From: Ustulina deusta
Taxonomy: Eukaryota; Ascomycota; Sordariomycetes; Xylariales; Xylariaceae
Assembly (NCBI GenBank): GCA_023159155.1
Contig: JAJNNX010000022.1
Location: 248,001-312,000 of the forward strand
Length of the DNA: 64,000 nucleotides
Reading direction: 5' to 3'
In this document: positions 35,551 to 49,394 of the stretch, piece after piece
How positions within the stretch are numbered: position 1 is the stretch's first letter
Layout: each line of letters starts with the position of its first letter
The notes under the pieces: model-generated
Seen by the model: only the letters and a program-made list of their open reading frames with translations
What the model was told of the DNA's origin: nothing
Databases searched by the model: none
Program-made: the position numbers and the translations under genes

Positions 35551-38427
35551 GAGGATTCGATGGTAGAATGATATACAACGTAAGTACAGTAGGACTTGGT
35601 TGTGGGATTTGGTGCGTCTGATAGGAAAGCCTGGGAAGGAAGTCCTCAGTTGTACAGATACTTACTACTGTACATACAGTACTGTCTGTAGGAGTGAACT
35701 ATTTTGTTTGCGTCACTGTTAGCCACCTTGATTGATCGAACAAATCAGAATCAGACCGTCTCCGAGCTGCAAGTCATCACTCATTTTGACTGACAAAGAA
35801 GTGGCTGCAACGGTTGGCTAATCAGTATCCCAAATCGGGACTAATGTCTTCCATATCTAGTGTGAGACGGGAACTGTCCGGCTGAAGCCGGATAGAACCC
35901 CCGGCGATGGCATAAAACGCGAGATGGGTACAGGAATTTGGCATAATAGGGAAAAGCCGTGTTGCTGGAGATATCTCGGGCAGTGAAAGGCATTCTTGCA
36001 ATTAAAAAAAGCACATGGTTCCTGATAGGAGTTGGCGAAGAGCCTACAACCTATCTTCGACTTGGGATGGCACTCTGGATGAGTGTTACACCTGTATGCA
36101 TGAGCGAGACGCCACAGTTCAAAGGAGTCGTACCCTGTTCAATCAGGTAGGAGGGGCTCATCTTCGGTCCCGCGAATGTTGTCTCTGGTCTCGACGTATT
36201 TCTGCTGGTGAACGCGAAGTGCGGACGAAGGACCTATGCACGAGCACACTTCACTGACCATAGCTATTGGTAGGGCCAGGTCTGCTTGGAGCCAATAAGA
36301 TTCTCTATTCGCCGCATTCACTATTGCTCTGAGGTAGATGAGAACGCCTTGAAGTGCATTAATATAAATGCCTAAACACTCGGATGGGAGGGCAAAAGAT
36401 GTGGGCAGCTGAGACCATTTATTTCGAAGGCTTGGTGGTAGCCTAGCCGCATGTTCGATTGGAGGCAAACGTGATGTAACGATGAAGCTACCTATACTAC
36501 CTCCAATAACCGCATTTACCAATACTGCTCTTATCACCTTACCACCCGATCACACCCATTTCGCCATCTCCTGCATTTTATAGGAGTCTGATCAGTTCCA
36601 GAGCAACTCTCAGCATGAAAGAGGCTTGCCGTGCTGACCGGCAGAGGGGTGGGGGGGAGCACCTCATGATTCACAGTAAGAAATTATGCCATGGCACTGT
36701 CGAGGGGACTTTGAACCCTGGTGCAGGAACGGGTGCTCTCCTTGCCTGTCCTTGCTCCGAATGCCGTTTGGAGCTTTCCGCATACGACATGTGCTGCATT
36801 GTGGAAATCTCGTCGCGCAAATCTGGGCTCGCGAGGCGCCGAGGCTATCTTGATGTTTGACCCATACTCTGCCCATACTTCTGCCGTGCTATGAGCGGAT
36901 TATGGTGTTAGGCCTTCTAGGTAGTCTAAGGTCTATTTTACGATAATAGAACATATTATCCGCATACGCGGTGTATACACACATACAGTACACGGCGTAG
37001 CCGATCATTTCTGATCCAGTGGAGGTCTACGGCAGATCCCCTCTCTTACACTAATACTAGACTAGGAATTACACTGTCGTACAGTATACGACCTACTTAT
37101 GTAAGGTGATTGTGCTTCGGACCTAGTTACCGATATAAAAGCTTTTTCTTCCGTAATGCTCTCCACGTCTCCTTCTTGTGAGACATGTTGCCATGTTGGA
37201 AAGGTAGTCCTTAGTGTCTAAGAATCTAGTATACCACAATCCATACATGTCTGTCTAATGGTTTCATCTTCTCTCTGAACGGGGATTGCCCTTGGCAGAC
37301 CCGCCTGATCTGCGTCTAAACTTCCGTCTGCGTTGTGTGCGCCGTGAGTTCCAAATTGCTGTGGTTGAACCGTAGCTTGTACAAGTCGGGGCCTGGCAGT
37401 CATCTGATGTTGGATGAGGCACGACGGAACGAGGGAACACAGAAACGTTGAGGAGACCCCTAATTTGCGCGTCTCGAAGGGTCGGTATCGTGTGGGGAAG
37501 AAGGGTCACCCCTATAGAAATCGGCAAGCCTATAACGGATATGTTTGAAAGTGGAACGAGGCCGTTGATAATTTTGGACACCGTCCGTCCCGTAGCGCGT
37601 GTATCAGACCAGTTTGGACAATTTGGAGGCGCGCGCAAAACCGCCACTTGTTGTTCGTACAAGACAGAGCACAAGGGTCCAAGGCTGCAGCTGATTGGCT
37701 TCCTCACCTTTGTCAGTCCAAGTACCGCGTACAGTGTCCGGCCGATGGATCAGACTTGGCGACGTGGCTACGGGTGGTCCTGGACGGCTGGCAGGTGGCG
37801 CTTTGGGAAAACCGCGGCCCGTGGTTGGTCCAAATCGGCAGGATAGGCTACTTACGCACTAGCGTCTGGCCAGTGTCCTGACTCTGTCTGGCCACAACGT
37901 CCTATCTGGTGTCTGCCAGCCACCCTCCGCAAATCGTCACGACATGGTCCCCTGTCGCACTCCCCTGTCTGTCTCGCCCAGCCCCACGATGTTGAACATC
38001 GAGTGGACGGATGCTGGACGCAGTGGGTTGGGCACGCGGCTGTCTATTGGCCCGAACGCTGGAGCCATGCAGCGACATGCAGCTTGCAGGTGGGACGGCG
38101 ACGCCAGCAAATGCGCTTCTCACCGCCAGTTTCCAGTCTGTCCTCGCGCACTGCTCGCACAACTAACCCCCCTCTGGCCAGGCGACTGCCCGCCCGGAGA
38201 CACTCCTTCTCCCCCCAAAGCCTCCCGTCATACCCTCGATCTCACTCGACCACCACCGCACCATCTCACTTCCTCCACAACCCAACTTCCCCTTCCTCCC
38301 CCCAAGGTCGAGAGGGATCGCAACGAAAGAGCGGTGTCCCCTCTTCCAAGCTCATAATACTAGCGGCATTCACCTCCAATCCTCCCAGGCCTTCTTCCTC
38401 CCTTTTCCTGCGTTCTGACTGACAACA

Positions 38428-40991
38428 ATGACCCTCGAATTCAATGCCGCGGGGGGGGATGCGCTGCTGGACATGACGACTTCATACGACCACCGGGACC
38501 GTTATCCATACACCACCACTCGGGCCACCAATCCCGCCATATCGGCCACTACTATGCCTCCAACTCGGCATCAGAATCCTTGGGCTATGGGACTCGATAT
38601 GGCAGCCGCCGTTGCGGGCCAGAACACCACCTCGAGCAATGTATCCAATGCGTCCTCGCCAGGCGAGTCTCCTCACTCGCAGCACTCGCACGTACACTCG
38701 CAGACACAGTCGCCTACACAAGTGAACTCCAGTCCTCTACAGCACTCGCCCTACCAGGGGGCCGTTACCCAACCGGGCCCCGCTACAGCTCTCCTAACCG
38801 ACTGGACCCTGCTTCAACACCAGCAACAGCATCCACCCGTCCAGGATCTTTCGCATTTTATTCAAGAGGGTGCTCTGATGCCTTTCCCCTTTGGTGCGGG
38901 CTTCCAGACCAATGCAATTGAGTATTTGCCAGCAGCCACCCAAGCCGCCTTAGAGTCCGGACTTGCTATGGATCAGAGCTTCAGTAATGTATCGCCGATA
39001 GAAGACGGCCGTACGATACAGCAATGGGATGGGACAATGAGTATGGGAAACTGGCAAGATTTTGGCACGTCGTTGCAATTTCCTGCGGATGGTCTTCCCA
39101 GGTTTCCCAATAGCATGGGTAGCCAGTCACCGACGGGCACTTACTTGGAGGTTTTGTCTCTACCGGGATCAAGCGATAATGGTTGGTCCCATGTTGAGAT
39201 GTACCAAAATTATGAAACCTACCAGCAAACACAGGCTCAGGCTTCGGCCCAGAATTCCGCGGCCATATTCAATCCTAGCCAGACGCTCCATCTGCGCACA
39301 AATTCCGATGCCTCCCATTCGGACGGTAATCGCCAGCCTGTCGAATTCAGCAGCAGCTACGACGAGATTCCGTTCAACTATTCGCCGTTCTCACCTGAGT
39401 CTGACACGTATTCGGACCCTTCCAACCACCGAAATTGCTTCCACGGCGAAACTACACATTCACACGAGATTATCAGCCCTGCTGCTGCTGTTGCTCCTGT
39501 GCCCATCAAAGCTGCGACCAATTCTACACGCCCCGCTCATGCCAGTGGGTCCGGCGTTGCGTCTCCACCTCACAACACTACAGCGCGCAGGAATTCAGGC
39601 CCCAAGAAGAGCCCGATAGCTAAGTCCACAAAGTCTGTCATCCGGCGGACGTCGAACGGGAAGAAGGACGGCACAGTAGAGAAGAAAGTTGGACGCAGAA
39701 AGGGCCCATTGCTTCCTGAGCAACGCAAGCAAGCCAGTGAGATTAGAAAGCTCCGAGCTTGTCTCCGGTGCAAGTTTCTCAAGAAAACCTGTGACAAGGG
39801 TGAGCCTTGTGGTGGTTGCCAGCCATCGCACGCACGTCTATGGCAAGTACCGTGCACTCGTATCGACATTAAAGATATCGGTTACTTCATGAAAGATTGG
39901 AAGGCCGACTATGAGCGACATCTCGGTCGTGGTGTTTCTGTCTATAACGTGAAGGGATTCGCTCAAAAGGAAACGCTGATGTGGATTACCCACGGTTATG
40001 GCTTTTGTTTACCCGTCATGGTCCGCGAAGTGTTCGTTGCCGATGAGAGTTGTTTTCAGGTCGACTGGGTCGAATCGTATCAAATAGACCAGGAGCCTAT
40101 TGAGTTTGAGCTGAAGACTGAGAGACTTGATGTTGGTGAAGGAGGCATCAACCCAGACGCTCTTGCCGAATATCTCGATAAGCACATTGAAAATGGCTTT
40201 GAGAACTTCATCGATGACCATTTCGAAGGCACCCCATTCGTCACAGAGATCTTCAAAACTGCCTACCGATTTTATATCAAGGAGAAATCTCCAGTCATCC
40301 GCAAGGCTTTGAAGCTTGTTCTGGCGTATAATTTGACCATGCACATTACATTGGTCGAACAGCAAGGTTCTGAACAGACTATGGAGGGCCAGATCGATGA
40401 TGAGGACTCAAAGTACTACGGCAAGTATGTTGCGCCAGTGATGATCAATTTCCAGATCAAATGTGCTATGGCGGATATGTGGCGCGAGCTTCAAAAAGAT
40501 ATTCTTGAGGAGCTCTCAGCTCTATATTCCAGCGTGTATAGTGGTGACCGTCTCAAAAACTGGCCTACTATCTTCATGCTTGCCTGCATCCTTTTGGCCG
40601 TCTGGGAAGAGATGCAATTTGATTGCCACTATCGAGTCCCTGACCCGATTGCGGTGGATAAATTTTGCTCTGACATGGAGTCAATTCCTGTTGGTGTTAT
40701 CACCGGCCTCTTCCACGCCATTTCGCAGAAACTCCCAGCATTGATTGACTGGGACACTCCGCGGCACGGGCACATATTGAACAACAACCCTGCCGTCTGT
40801 GAAGCAATGACAGAAGTACGACAGCACGTCTTGAAGCATGGTATGTAACGCAGTATCTTAAGAGGTCGTTTTCAGCTAACCAAGACGCAGAATCCTATCT
40901 ACGATCAAGAAACACATGCAAGTTCGACAGATACGACTTTGACTCATTGGCGAACAAATTCCTCTCCAAGTTGGTCATTAAATCTAACTGA
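38428..40991 (+). CDS. Zn(II)2Cys6 transcription regulator, uncharacterised
   Basis: Two exons, 38428-40840 and 40891-40991, separated by a 50-nt intron with GTATGT donor and CTAAC branch point; 837 aa. The zinc cluster is central, at about residues 445-475: CLRCKFLKKTCDKGEPCGGC then a late cysteine in VPC, so the spacing is C-x2-C-x6-C-x5-C-x2-C-x11-C with a longer last gap than the usual 6-9. It is preceded by a basic stretch (KKVGRRKGPLLPEQRKQASE). The N-terminal 400 residues are low-complexity, rich in Ser, Gln, Pro and Thr, as in activation regions. The C-terminal 350 residues are ordered and conserved-looking. Nuclear DNA-binding activity is inferred from the cluster. The target and process are unknown. 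It stands alone, so context gives no clue. Confidence 0.88.
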
Positions 40992-43200
40992 GGGCGGTGA
41001 CACATGTGGTCGAGGCTCTTGTGATCAAAAAGAAAACTTTTTTCCTTTGTCTTGCGTCGTTACTATTTTTCCGTATGTGCAAACTGCTCAATACATTTAG
41101 CGACGGCGTTATCTGCGGACATGATCGTTTCATGACGAGTACCATACTACCTGTCGGTTCAACGTACCTACCTTTTTACTCTCAGCACTCTCACTTTTCG
41201 GCTGGTCACCACTTTTTAACGCATGCGATGTTTTACGCCAATGTCATTCACGAATACAAGCGAGATTAACATCACGTTGCTCCGACTTTTACGACCCATA
41301 TGACGGCATATTCAACGACTGTACGAACTGCAATTTTCGTCGAACTTTTACTACCAAAACGCGCAAGCGCGAAAAAAAACGAGATTTTTATTATGATTGG
41401 TTCATGGCTTATGATTTGACCATTGTTATGGGATGAGAAACATATATGCAAGCGGAAGCGTTCTAAGATGCATAGATTAAACAGAGGGCCTAGTCCGGCT
41501 TTGTTTTCGGTGGGCAGGCCAGGGACGGCCTTGACAACCCTGAAGAGCAGGGGATAGCTTATGATCTAGTCTTTGTAGTAGAGAGACACGTTCTCTAATT
41601 GATACCTCGTTCTATTTAGCGTGTACGACAGACACGACTCAAAATGAAGGATAAATCAAACCGCATCCTTAGCTGCGACGGTGCCATGTACTTAGGTACT
41701 GTGCCACTTGATCACATATGCAATGGTCATTTTTCAGTGGATAAATCCTACGGGTTTGTACGAGAGTTTTGAGGTGCATGTGTGAGATACTGCAACCCAC
41801 CATCTGCATTAAAGTCTCCTTGGTGGAAGGCGAGACAACATGCCTCAAGGTTTTTGCTGTAGAGTATTTCCTTGTTTCCCCAAGTGCTGAGGGGAGATTG
41901 GATGTCACCCTTACGGTCCACGACGCAGCCCGCCGTATCGGGGTCGCAGTGATGTAGTGCTGGATCATATCATGTTACCTAGATCTCACGGTTTTTCTTT
42001 CAGCAATGCAGGACATTGCGACCATTTCCGGTATTCGGAGTATGCTGTACTATATGCCCTCTCTGATTTTTTTTTTAGGAGAGGGGGGGCGGGGGGGGTT
42101 CTTGGCGTCATGTGTGGTGAGCTTCTAGAAGATTAGAAGGTGATCTGGTATCTCTCTCGACCGTATGACCAGAATTTGAACTGATGGGTTGGTGGCCAAT
42201 TTCTTTGTTTGGGGATGCCGGCGTTGGAATGGCGCACTACTTGCGTTGGCTTTGTTTCTCGTGATGCGTGCGTTCTATATGGGACTAAGGAGGATGATGG
42301 CATACACGTAGGGGTACCTCAGCCTAACCTCCGTTGCTGTCCTCCGACGCAAAACGCTGAGCATCGTGTTTTGTGGATCCTTGTGTGGTTTGCCTATCTG
42401 CATGTATACATCGCGTAAGTGTAGTGGGTATAGTGTAGGCACTGTACCTGATGTACATACCCACTATCTATCTTAGGGATTACTCCTCCTTCGGTAGGTA
42501 CTTAGTTAGCCTTGTGAGTCCAGGATTGCCCATGGTACATACCCGGCTGTTGTTCTTGCGCGTTGTTACAGCGCAAAATGTCGGTGTGGCATCATCTGAT
42601 GATGGTATCCTTAGTCTCTTTTGACCGCTTTGTCTAACAGGCAAATATGCAGGTGTAATTGTAAAGGGAATACACTAGGACCTTGAGACCCTGCCTGGTC
42701 AAGGTTAGTTGTCTGCAAGTGAGGTAACGAGCGCTATTTTCGAGACTGAGTTATGTCGTTACTGATGGCTCGGATGCAAGATTGGTTCAACTTGCCTGGG
42801 GTAGGTAGACACATGATGATATTAATAGTGTACTATGTCTGTAGCTTTGGCCATCGTCTGGACACCATGTTAAATGTGGATATCTTGTCCACTTCGCAAC
42901 CTCGAAGTTGTAGACGGATGTCTTTTCATGCCTACCTATTGTTCCGCTGGAGGTTTCTTCTCCATTCGGCACTCAAGGCGTTTTCCCCTGAGAGCTTGCA
43001 TATGCAGGGCTGCTCATAGCAGCTGGTTAACGGGCTTTGTGGTAATACGATACCCTATCCAGAAATGCCTTGATCCACAATTACGAAGATGGAACGAAAG
43101 TCGGATGCATGTGTACTCGTTTATTCCACGTTGTCGAGATTAGAATTCAAGCTCACAAGCTTCCAAGTTGGGCTGACATGATGTAAGGCTGTTTTATGGA

Positions 43201-43970
43201 GGGCCAGTACCACATTGAACCGACAAAACTCCACAGACCTCAATTTCCCAATTTAGCAATTGTACAGGTCAGCACTTACATATATTGTATATCGTACGAA
43301 TTAATAGTTTCAATTACCTTGATTGATTAACCTGATTAACTGACTGACTAACTATATGGAAATCTGTTGGCTGACCTGACTGACTGACTTAGCTTTATAT
43401 ATAGATTAGCTTAGCTATATAGAATGGACTTAGCTTTTGTCACGTTTAACCGATAAGCCACCCGGTTGAGCCATGGTCCCAAAAGGGTACAAGATTCCAA
43501 GTTGTGACACACTTGGAATCGGTGGCTTATATTGGCAGGTCAGGTCAGGTCAAGTTGTGAATAGGTCGTTCGTCACAGCTTGTAGACTGACTTACGAATA
43601 GGTTAGAGAATAGGCTGCCTAGGTACCAAATAGTCTATATCGCCAAGTCAGTCTATAAGGCTAGGTTAGTCAGTCAGTTAGGTTAGTTAACATACCTACT
43701 GCTAGTCGGTCAGTCAGGTCAGTCAGTTAGGTCAGTCAGTTAGGTCAGTTAACATACCTGCTACCAGTCAATCAATTAGTTAGTTTATAACATATATCAA
43801 TCTATATGGCTAAGTTACAATACGCGATGCTTTCAGTGGCTTTAACCGCTATATACGCTATAAATATAGTATATTTAGTGATATATAGTACTATATTTAT
43901 AGTGGAGCAGTTCTAGGACATGGTAAATCTGTTCCAAAATAGTTTTGTCGGTTCAATGTGGTAATGGCCC
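43201..43970. mobile_element. non-autonomous inverted-repeat element (MITE-like)
   Basis: The ends are 30-bp inverted repeats: 43201-43230 begins GGGCCAGTACCACATTGAAC and continues CGACAAAACT; 43941-43970 is its reverse complement with a single mismatch (G/T at the seventh base). Inside are many GTCAGTCAGTTAGGT-type units, some tandem (43670-43780) and some inverted (43320-43355). There is also a strong hairpin (ATAAGCCACC with GGTGGCTTAT at 43453-43530, with ATTCCAAG/CTTGGAAT nested) and a perfect 14-bp-arm palindrome (CTATAAATATAGTA) near 43857-43903. There is no open frame, so any transposase is supplied elsewhere. No clear target-site duplication flanks it. The superfamily is not recognised. 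Confidence 0.8.
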
Positions 43971-45306
43971 ACCGTCGAAAATGGGGACTTACACAAGCCT
44001 GAATGCATTAGAGGCGGGTCTGACAGTTCAGGTTATAATACTACGCATGTAGGCAAGCGAATAATAGAGGACACCTGGGCAGCTGGATCTGAAAATGGGC
44101 AGCTTATCTAATATTATTTTGTGTTATTGAGGTCCCGGCCTTTATAATTGATTATAAGTACAGTAAAATATTGTTCTCCTCGAGAATGAGTTATAGGCAC
44201 ATTGGCACTCCTAGATGCCCCTTGTTTTATGTCTCATAATGAATGCACTATCGAAACAGCAGACTCTTCACACTCTTCTCGAGACCTTGTGGAGGAACGG
44301 CTTTCAGGAACAGGCATAGTTCGGCTTCGATTTGGTTCTTTCCTGGTTGAAAGATTGGCGGCTAATCTTGAGCCTCATTTGCGCATACCCACACGTACCT
44401 ACCTTACATTAGAAGTACCTAGGTAGCATACACTGCTTCTGGCGGATCTAGATGATTACCTCACTGGAGTCTATTATACCAGACCATCCTGCCTATCTGA
44501 GCCTTAGGCAACAAACCGACAACTCGGTTGTGAGCAACTAACAAGTCTATAGGGAGGGTAGTAGGGAGAGTATTGTCTCGAGAAACATTGAGGCAATGGG
44601 AAACCAGTAAGCATTTATTTAGCTGAAATGACACTAAAGACCATTCGATTTCCACTGTTTCCCAAGGCTGTTATTCCAAAACCGGGAATCGTCGAGTCCA
44701 TTGTCGTCAACGGTAAAGACACAGCCATATGGAGTATATTCATGAAAGGAAAATGGAGCAGGTTTCAACAATCGTGTACCTACCCACTTAGGTAGGTACT
44801 AGGTAGTAGTTGTACCGGTATCTGCATGAAGGGGTGCGTTGGGGAGGCTGGACTGGCGATAAGACTCTCGAGGTAGGCTGTGTATGCGTAGGTACCTTGT
44901 TGGCGTTATCGCGAAGACTCCACACCAGAACACATGACGTCTATAGAGATAGCGTCATCCCTCCGAGCTATCTCCCTCATTCATAGGTCCCCTCGGTGCT
45001 CCGTGTATACGTTCTTAGTAATGCAATGGCAGATTCCTGAACATAAGAAAGGCCACGATAGAAGCGCCCCCCCAAAAAACGCCAAAAAAAATTGAGTGGC
45101 TAGATAAATGAAAGAAATTGTAGTAGAGATTCATTGACTTAGGGGCATTGGTCACTCACTTCGCCTCCGCCTCTTCGTCACTGATAGGGTCTGGCCACTT
45201 CGCGCAGTTTCCCCCGCTATTATCTGTCATTTAGCGCTCTTCGCCGCCCGGAACCCACTGTCGGTCTCCAGGGACTCGCAGGACCACTCTGCAGTTCCCA
45301 GCCCGT

Positions 45307-45312
45307 GATTGG
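45307..45312 (-). promoter_or_regulatory. inverted CCAAT motif upstream of polyubiquitin
   Basis: GATTGG (CCAATC on the other strand) lies about 315 nt before the ATG, at the start of the CT-rich leader. It is a candidate binding site for the fungal CCAAT-binding complex. Evidence is motif and position only. Confidence 0.3.
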
Positions 45313-45591
45313 CCGAATCCACATTCTCTTCTCCACCTTTTCTTCATTCTCAAGGCTTCCACTGTACATTGCTCGTAGTAACCCGCACCTGCCAGCCGAA
45401 CTGCGCCTCCCCTCCCATCCCCAGGCCAGTCACTGCAGTTGCACTCCCAGCTTACCTATATTTACCTGTCCCTTTCGCCTCTTTCAACTCTCTCCCTCAA
45501 TCTTTTCTTTCCCACCTATTCCTCAAGACCATCCCCACCATCGTCGTACATCCATCACTCCTCATCATCCACCATCATCTCAGCGTCATAG

Positions 45592-46597
<1,006 letters not shown>

Positions 46598-47173
46598 TTG
46601 CAGCCACTCTGGCGATGATGATGATAACCGCGCGACATGATATGGCGTTTATGGGTATGGTTCTGGAAGGCAGGTCCATCTGTTTGTAGCACATAGGAAT
46701 TACATGGCCACCACTGGTCGTATTAGGCATCGTGAAAGAGCATGAGCCCATTTAGCTAGATGAAGAATTTCATGTGACACCATCACCATAATACCGGTTT
46801 CTCTGTAATACCTATGACTTGCGACCCCATATTCTAGTAGACATGGGAGTAGCCCCGCTGCAACTGTTGACCCCACGTTTCCTTAAACTTCGCAAGACCG
46901 TACCTACCTAGGCAGTACCTAGAGGCTTCATTCCTGAGCAAACCTACATCTGGGTCGGTACAAGCACCTATATTTTTGTCTTGTTCTAACGACCATGCGG
47001 GCTCGGCATATGAGAGCTCTACACCGGCTAGGCTATCTCAAGATTCTGTTGCCTCCTTGATACAAGCATCATTCCACTATCTTCAAATCACCATTTTATC
47101 TTAGCTCGTGAGGTGGGATGTGGCCTGACCAGCCGCATTCAGCCTTGCGCCCGAAGCTCTCGATTGATAGGCT
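46598..47173. other. 576-bp spacer between polyubiquitin and BRAP2-like gene
   Basis: Contains the polyubiquitin 3' end and the short promoter of the next gene in the same orientation. TACCTACCTAGGCAGTACCT words lie near 46900-46920. No other feature is seen. Confidence 0.6.
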
Positions 47174-49394
47174 ATGCCTTCTTATTTCTATCATCTAAAA
47201 TTCGAGCTCTATGATACACCCCCGTCGAAGTCTGGAACAGACACAGAAGCTCGGGCTACTCGATATAGTCCAATCTGGCTTCCAGACAAGAAGTCGAGTA
47301 TCTTCGACACGCTCCCGTCGCACCCTCGAAATTCATCGACCTCGCCCATCAACCACGCACGAAAACCGCGAACGCAACCTCGAGAACTCACGGCAACGTC
47401 TCGTCCAATCATCGATACTAACGTAATCGATTGTGGCGCGCTGAGGCCGGCCGAAGCTCACGACGAGCGGAACATTGTCATCCCCAGCGAGGCGCAGCAG
47501 CAACAGCGAACTCTGGGGTTTCCACCACCACAACCGGTCACGGTTTTCGGTCCTCAAATTGCCGCGAAGGACTGGCGATTTGGGCAGATCAGTGTGGAGA
47601 GTATCGACACGGACGGCCACAGAGGTGACGGCGCCATGCCGGAAACGCCTACTGCTGCCGCGGCGGCTGCTACGGTCGGCCCGCGCATGGGTGCTGCAGG
47701 CAAAGCTACGAAAGCGATGTATGTTCAGCTTGCAACAGCCAGGATAACGAACATTGGCTGGGGCATTGTACATCTGTACCGCGAGGGAAATGAGACCCCC
47801 AAGCTCCGTCTCCCGCCTCAAGAAGAGCTGCAGGAAGATCAAAATCAACCTCAGATTGACTGTACGACCGTATGCATTCCGGCTGTGCCCAGCTACCTCT
47901 CCCCTAGCGATTTTCTCGGCTTCATAGGAGACAAGTGGAGGGGGCATATTAGCCATTATCGTATGATCATGACTAGTCGGATGAACAGGTATCTGGTCCT
48001 CATGAAGTTTCGCGATAGTAAACAAGCCAGGTTATTTGGAAGAGAGTTCGATGGTAGGGTCTTCAACCCTATAGAGGTATGGCTGCCGCTATCTAACTAA
48101 TATGGCAAAACCGTGTCTGACCTTTCTAAAGCCAGAGACTTGCAATGTTGCCTTTATTAGATCAATCACCTTCGATACACCTACGGCACCCAACGCCAGT
48201 TTCCCGGGGCTCCACCATGACCCCTTCATGCCGTCCACCGTGCCGGGGTATAGCTCGCCGAAGCCTTTTCCACCACCGACGCCAGATCTGATCGAACTCC
48301 CCACCTGCCCTGTGTGTCTTGAGCGAATGGACGACACTACCGGGCTGCTCACAATCCTCTGCCAGCATGTTTTCCATTGTTCGTGTCTCCAGAAATGGCA
48401 GGGCGCTGGGTGCCCGGTTTGTCGACATACTAACATGTTGAATAACCCCACAAGCCTATATTTGTCGTCTAACTCTACATCTACAACGTCATACGGTCCG
48501 GAAAACCCTTCCTCGCAGCCGTTTGGGTCTAACGTTTCCAATCTCTGTTCTGTATGCGACTGTACTGAGGACCTTTGGATTTGCCTCATATGTGGTAATG
48601 TGGGATGTGGTCGGTATAAACGGGGGCATGCAAAAGAGCATTGGAAGAATACAGCCCACACTTTCTCTCTCGAACTCTCTACTCAGCATGTATGGGACTA
48701 CGCAGGTGACGTGTGGGTTCACCGATTAATTAGGGACAAGGGTGACGGTAAATTGGTTGATCTCCCAGGACACCAGGAAATGGAAGGTAGAACCCAAGGC
48801 GAGGATGTGGTGCCCAGGGCCAAGCTGGAGAATATTGCTATGGAGTACACACACCTTCTTACGAGCCAACTGGAAAGTCAACGTCTCTACTTCGAGGAGA
48901 TGGTATCGAAAGCAGTCGACAAAGCAGCAAAGGCATCAACCGTAGCTGAGAGAGCGGCGGTTCAAGCCTCGGATGCCCAGAGAGAATTGCGAGAGATTCA
49001 AGCGGAGCAACAAAGCATGCGGACTGAGGTCATCCCGTCGCTTGAGAGGGATCTGGAGCGCGAGCGTATACGCGCAACGAAGTCGACGGACTTGGCGCGA
49101 AACCTAGGCAAAAGTCTTCAAGAGGAGAAGAAGGTTTCAGAGGGGTTGATGAAGCGCATCGAGCACATCAACAAAGAGGTCGACAGTCTCAATAAGCAAC
49201 TCGCAACATTGAAGCTGGAAAATGCAGATTTGAAGGATCAAAATCACGACTTGACCATGTTCATCTCGGGACAAGAAAAACTGAAGCAGATGGAGGCCGA
49301 GGGGCAGTTGGAGGAAGGGGAGGCCCAGGAGGGTAGCGCCTCAGTCCCCGAAGACAAGAAACGGCGCAAGGGAAAGGGGAAAGCGAACAGGTGA
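47174..49394 (+). CDS. ETP1: BRAP2/Etp1-like RING and UBP zinc-finger protein
   Basis: Probable ubiquitin ligase related to human BRAP2/IMP and yeast Etp1 (ethanol tolerance); cytoplasmic. Two exons, 47174-48076 and 48132-49394, with a 55-nt intron (GTATGG..AAAG, CTAACTAAT branch point), giving 721 aa. Splicing joins FNPIE to PETCNVAF, restoring the BRAP2 N-terminal RRM-like domain (about residues 176-320, AVPSYLSPSDFLGFIGDKW, MNRYLVLMKFRD). Then follow a RING-H2 finger (360-399: CPVC..C-H-FHCSC..CPVC) and a UBP-type zinc finger (440-490: CSVCDC..LWICLICGNVGCGRY..HAKEHW). A long coiled coil (about 560-690) and a basic Lys-rich tail complete it. The N-terminal 170 residues are low-complexity. 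Without splicing the gene looks like two overlapping genes. Confidence 0.95.

Larger units (their letters stand above)
33124..38427. other. 5.3-kb spacer between divergent RAM1 and Zn2Cys6 genes
   Basis: The genes diverge, so both promoters lie here. Contents in order: the RAM1 5' side (33124-33500); short frames of no recognised type; an AT-rich block (34300-34960); a dense field of TACCTA/TAGGTA words (35130-35550); a minus-strand 132-codon frame (36139-36537) without a recognised domain; and two overlapping frames near 37264-37846 on opposite strands. Last comes a CT-rich leader (38170-38420) for the regulator gene. No gene is supported. Confidence 0.5.

Noticed and set aside
36139..36537. 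132-aa minus-strand frame in the spacer before the regulator gene
   Set aside because: Starts at a non-ATG codon and shows no known domain or splice partners.
38003..38422. 139-aa Pro/Ser-rich frame before the Zn2Cys6 gene
   Set aside because: It is the CT-rich leader; proline and serine codons follow from pyrimidine composition.
39062..39619. 185-aa frame inside the Zn2Cys6 gene
   Set aside because: Out-of-frame shadow of the long coding exon.
43201..43970. CRISPR-like or tandem array reading of the repeated GTCAGTCAG units
   Set aside because: The units vary in spacing and orientation, and the organism is a fungus; they lie inside an inverted-repeat element.
47174..48100. Separate gene ending at 48100, overlapped by another starting at 48102
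   Set aside because: A 55-nt intron at 48077-48131 joins them into one BRAP2/Etp1-like protein with the conserved domain intact across the junction.
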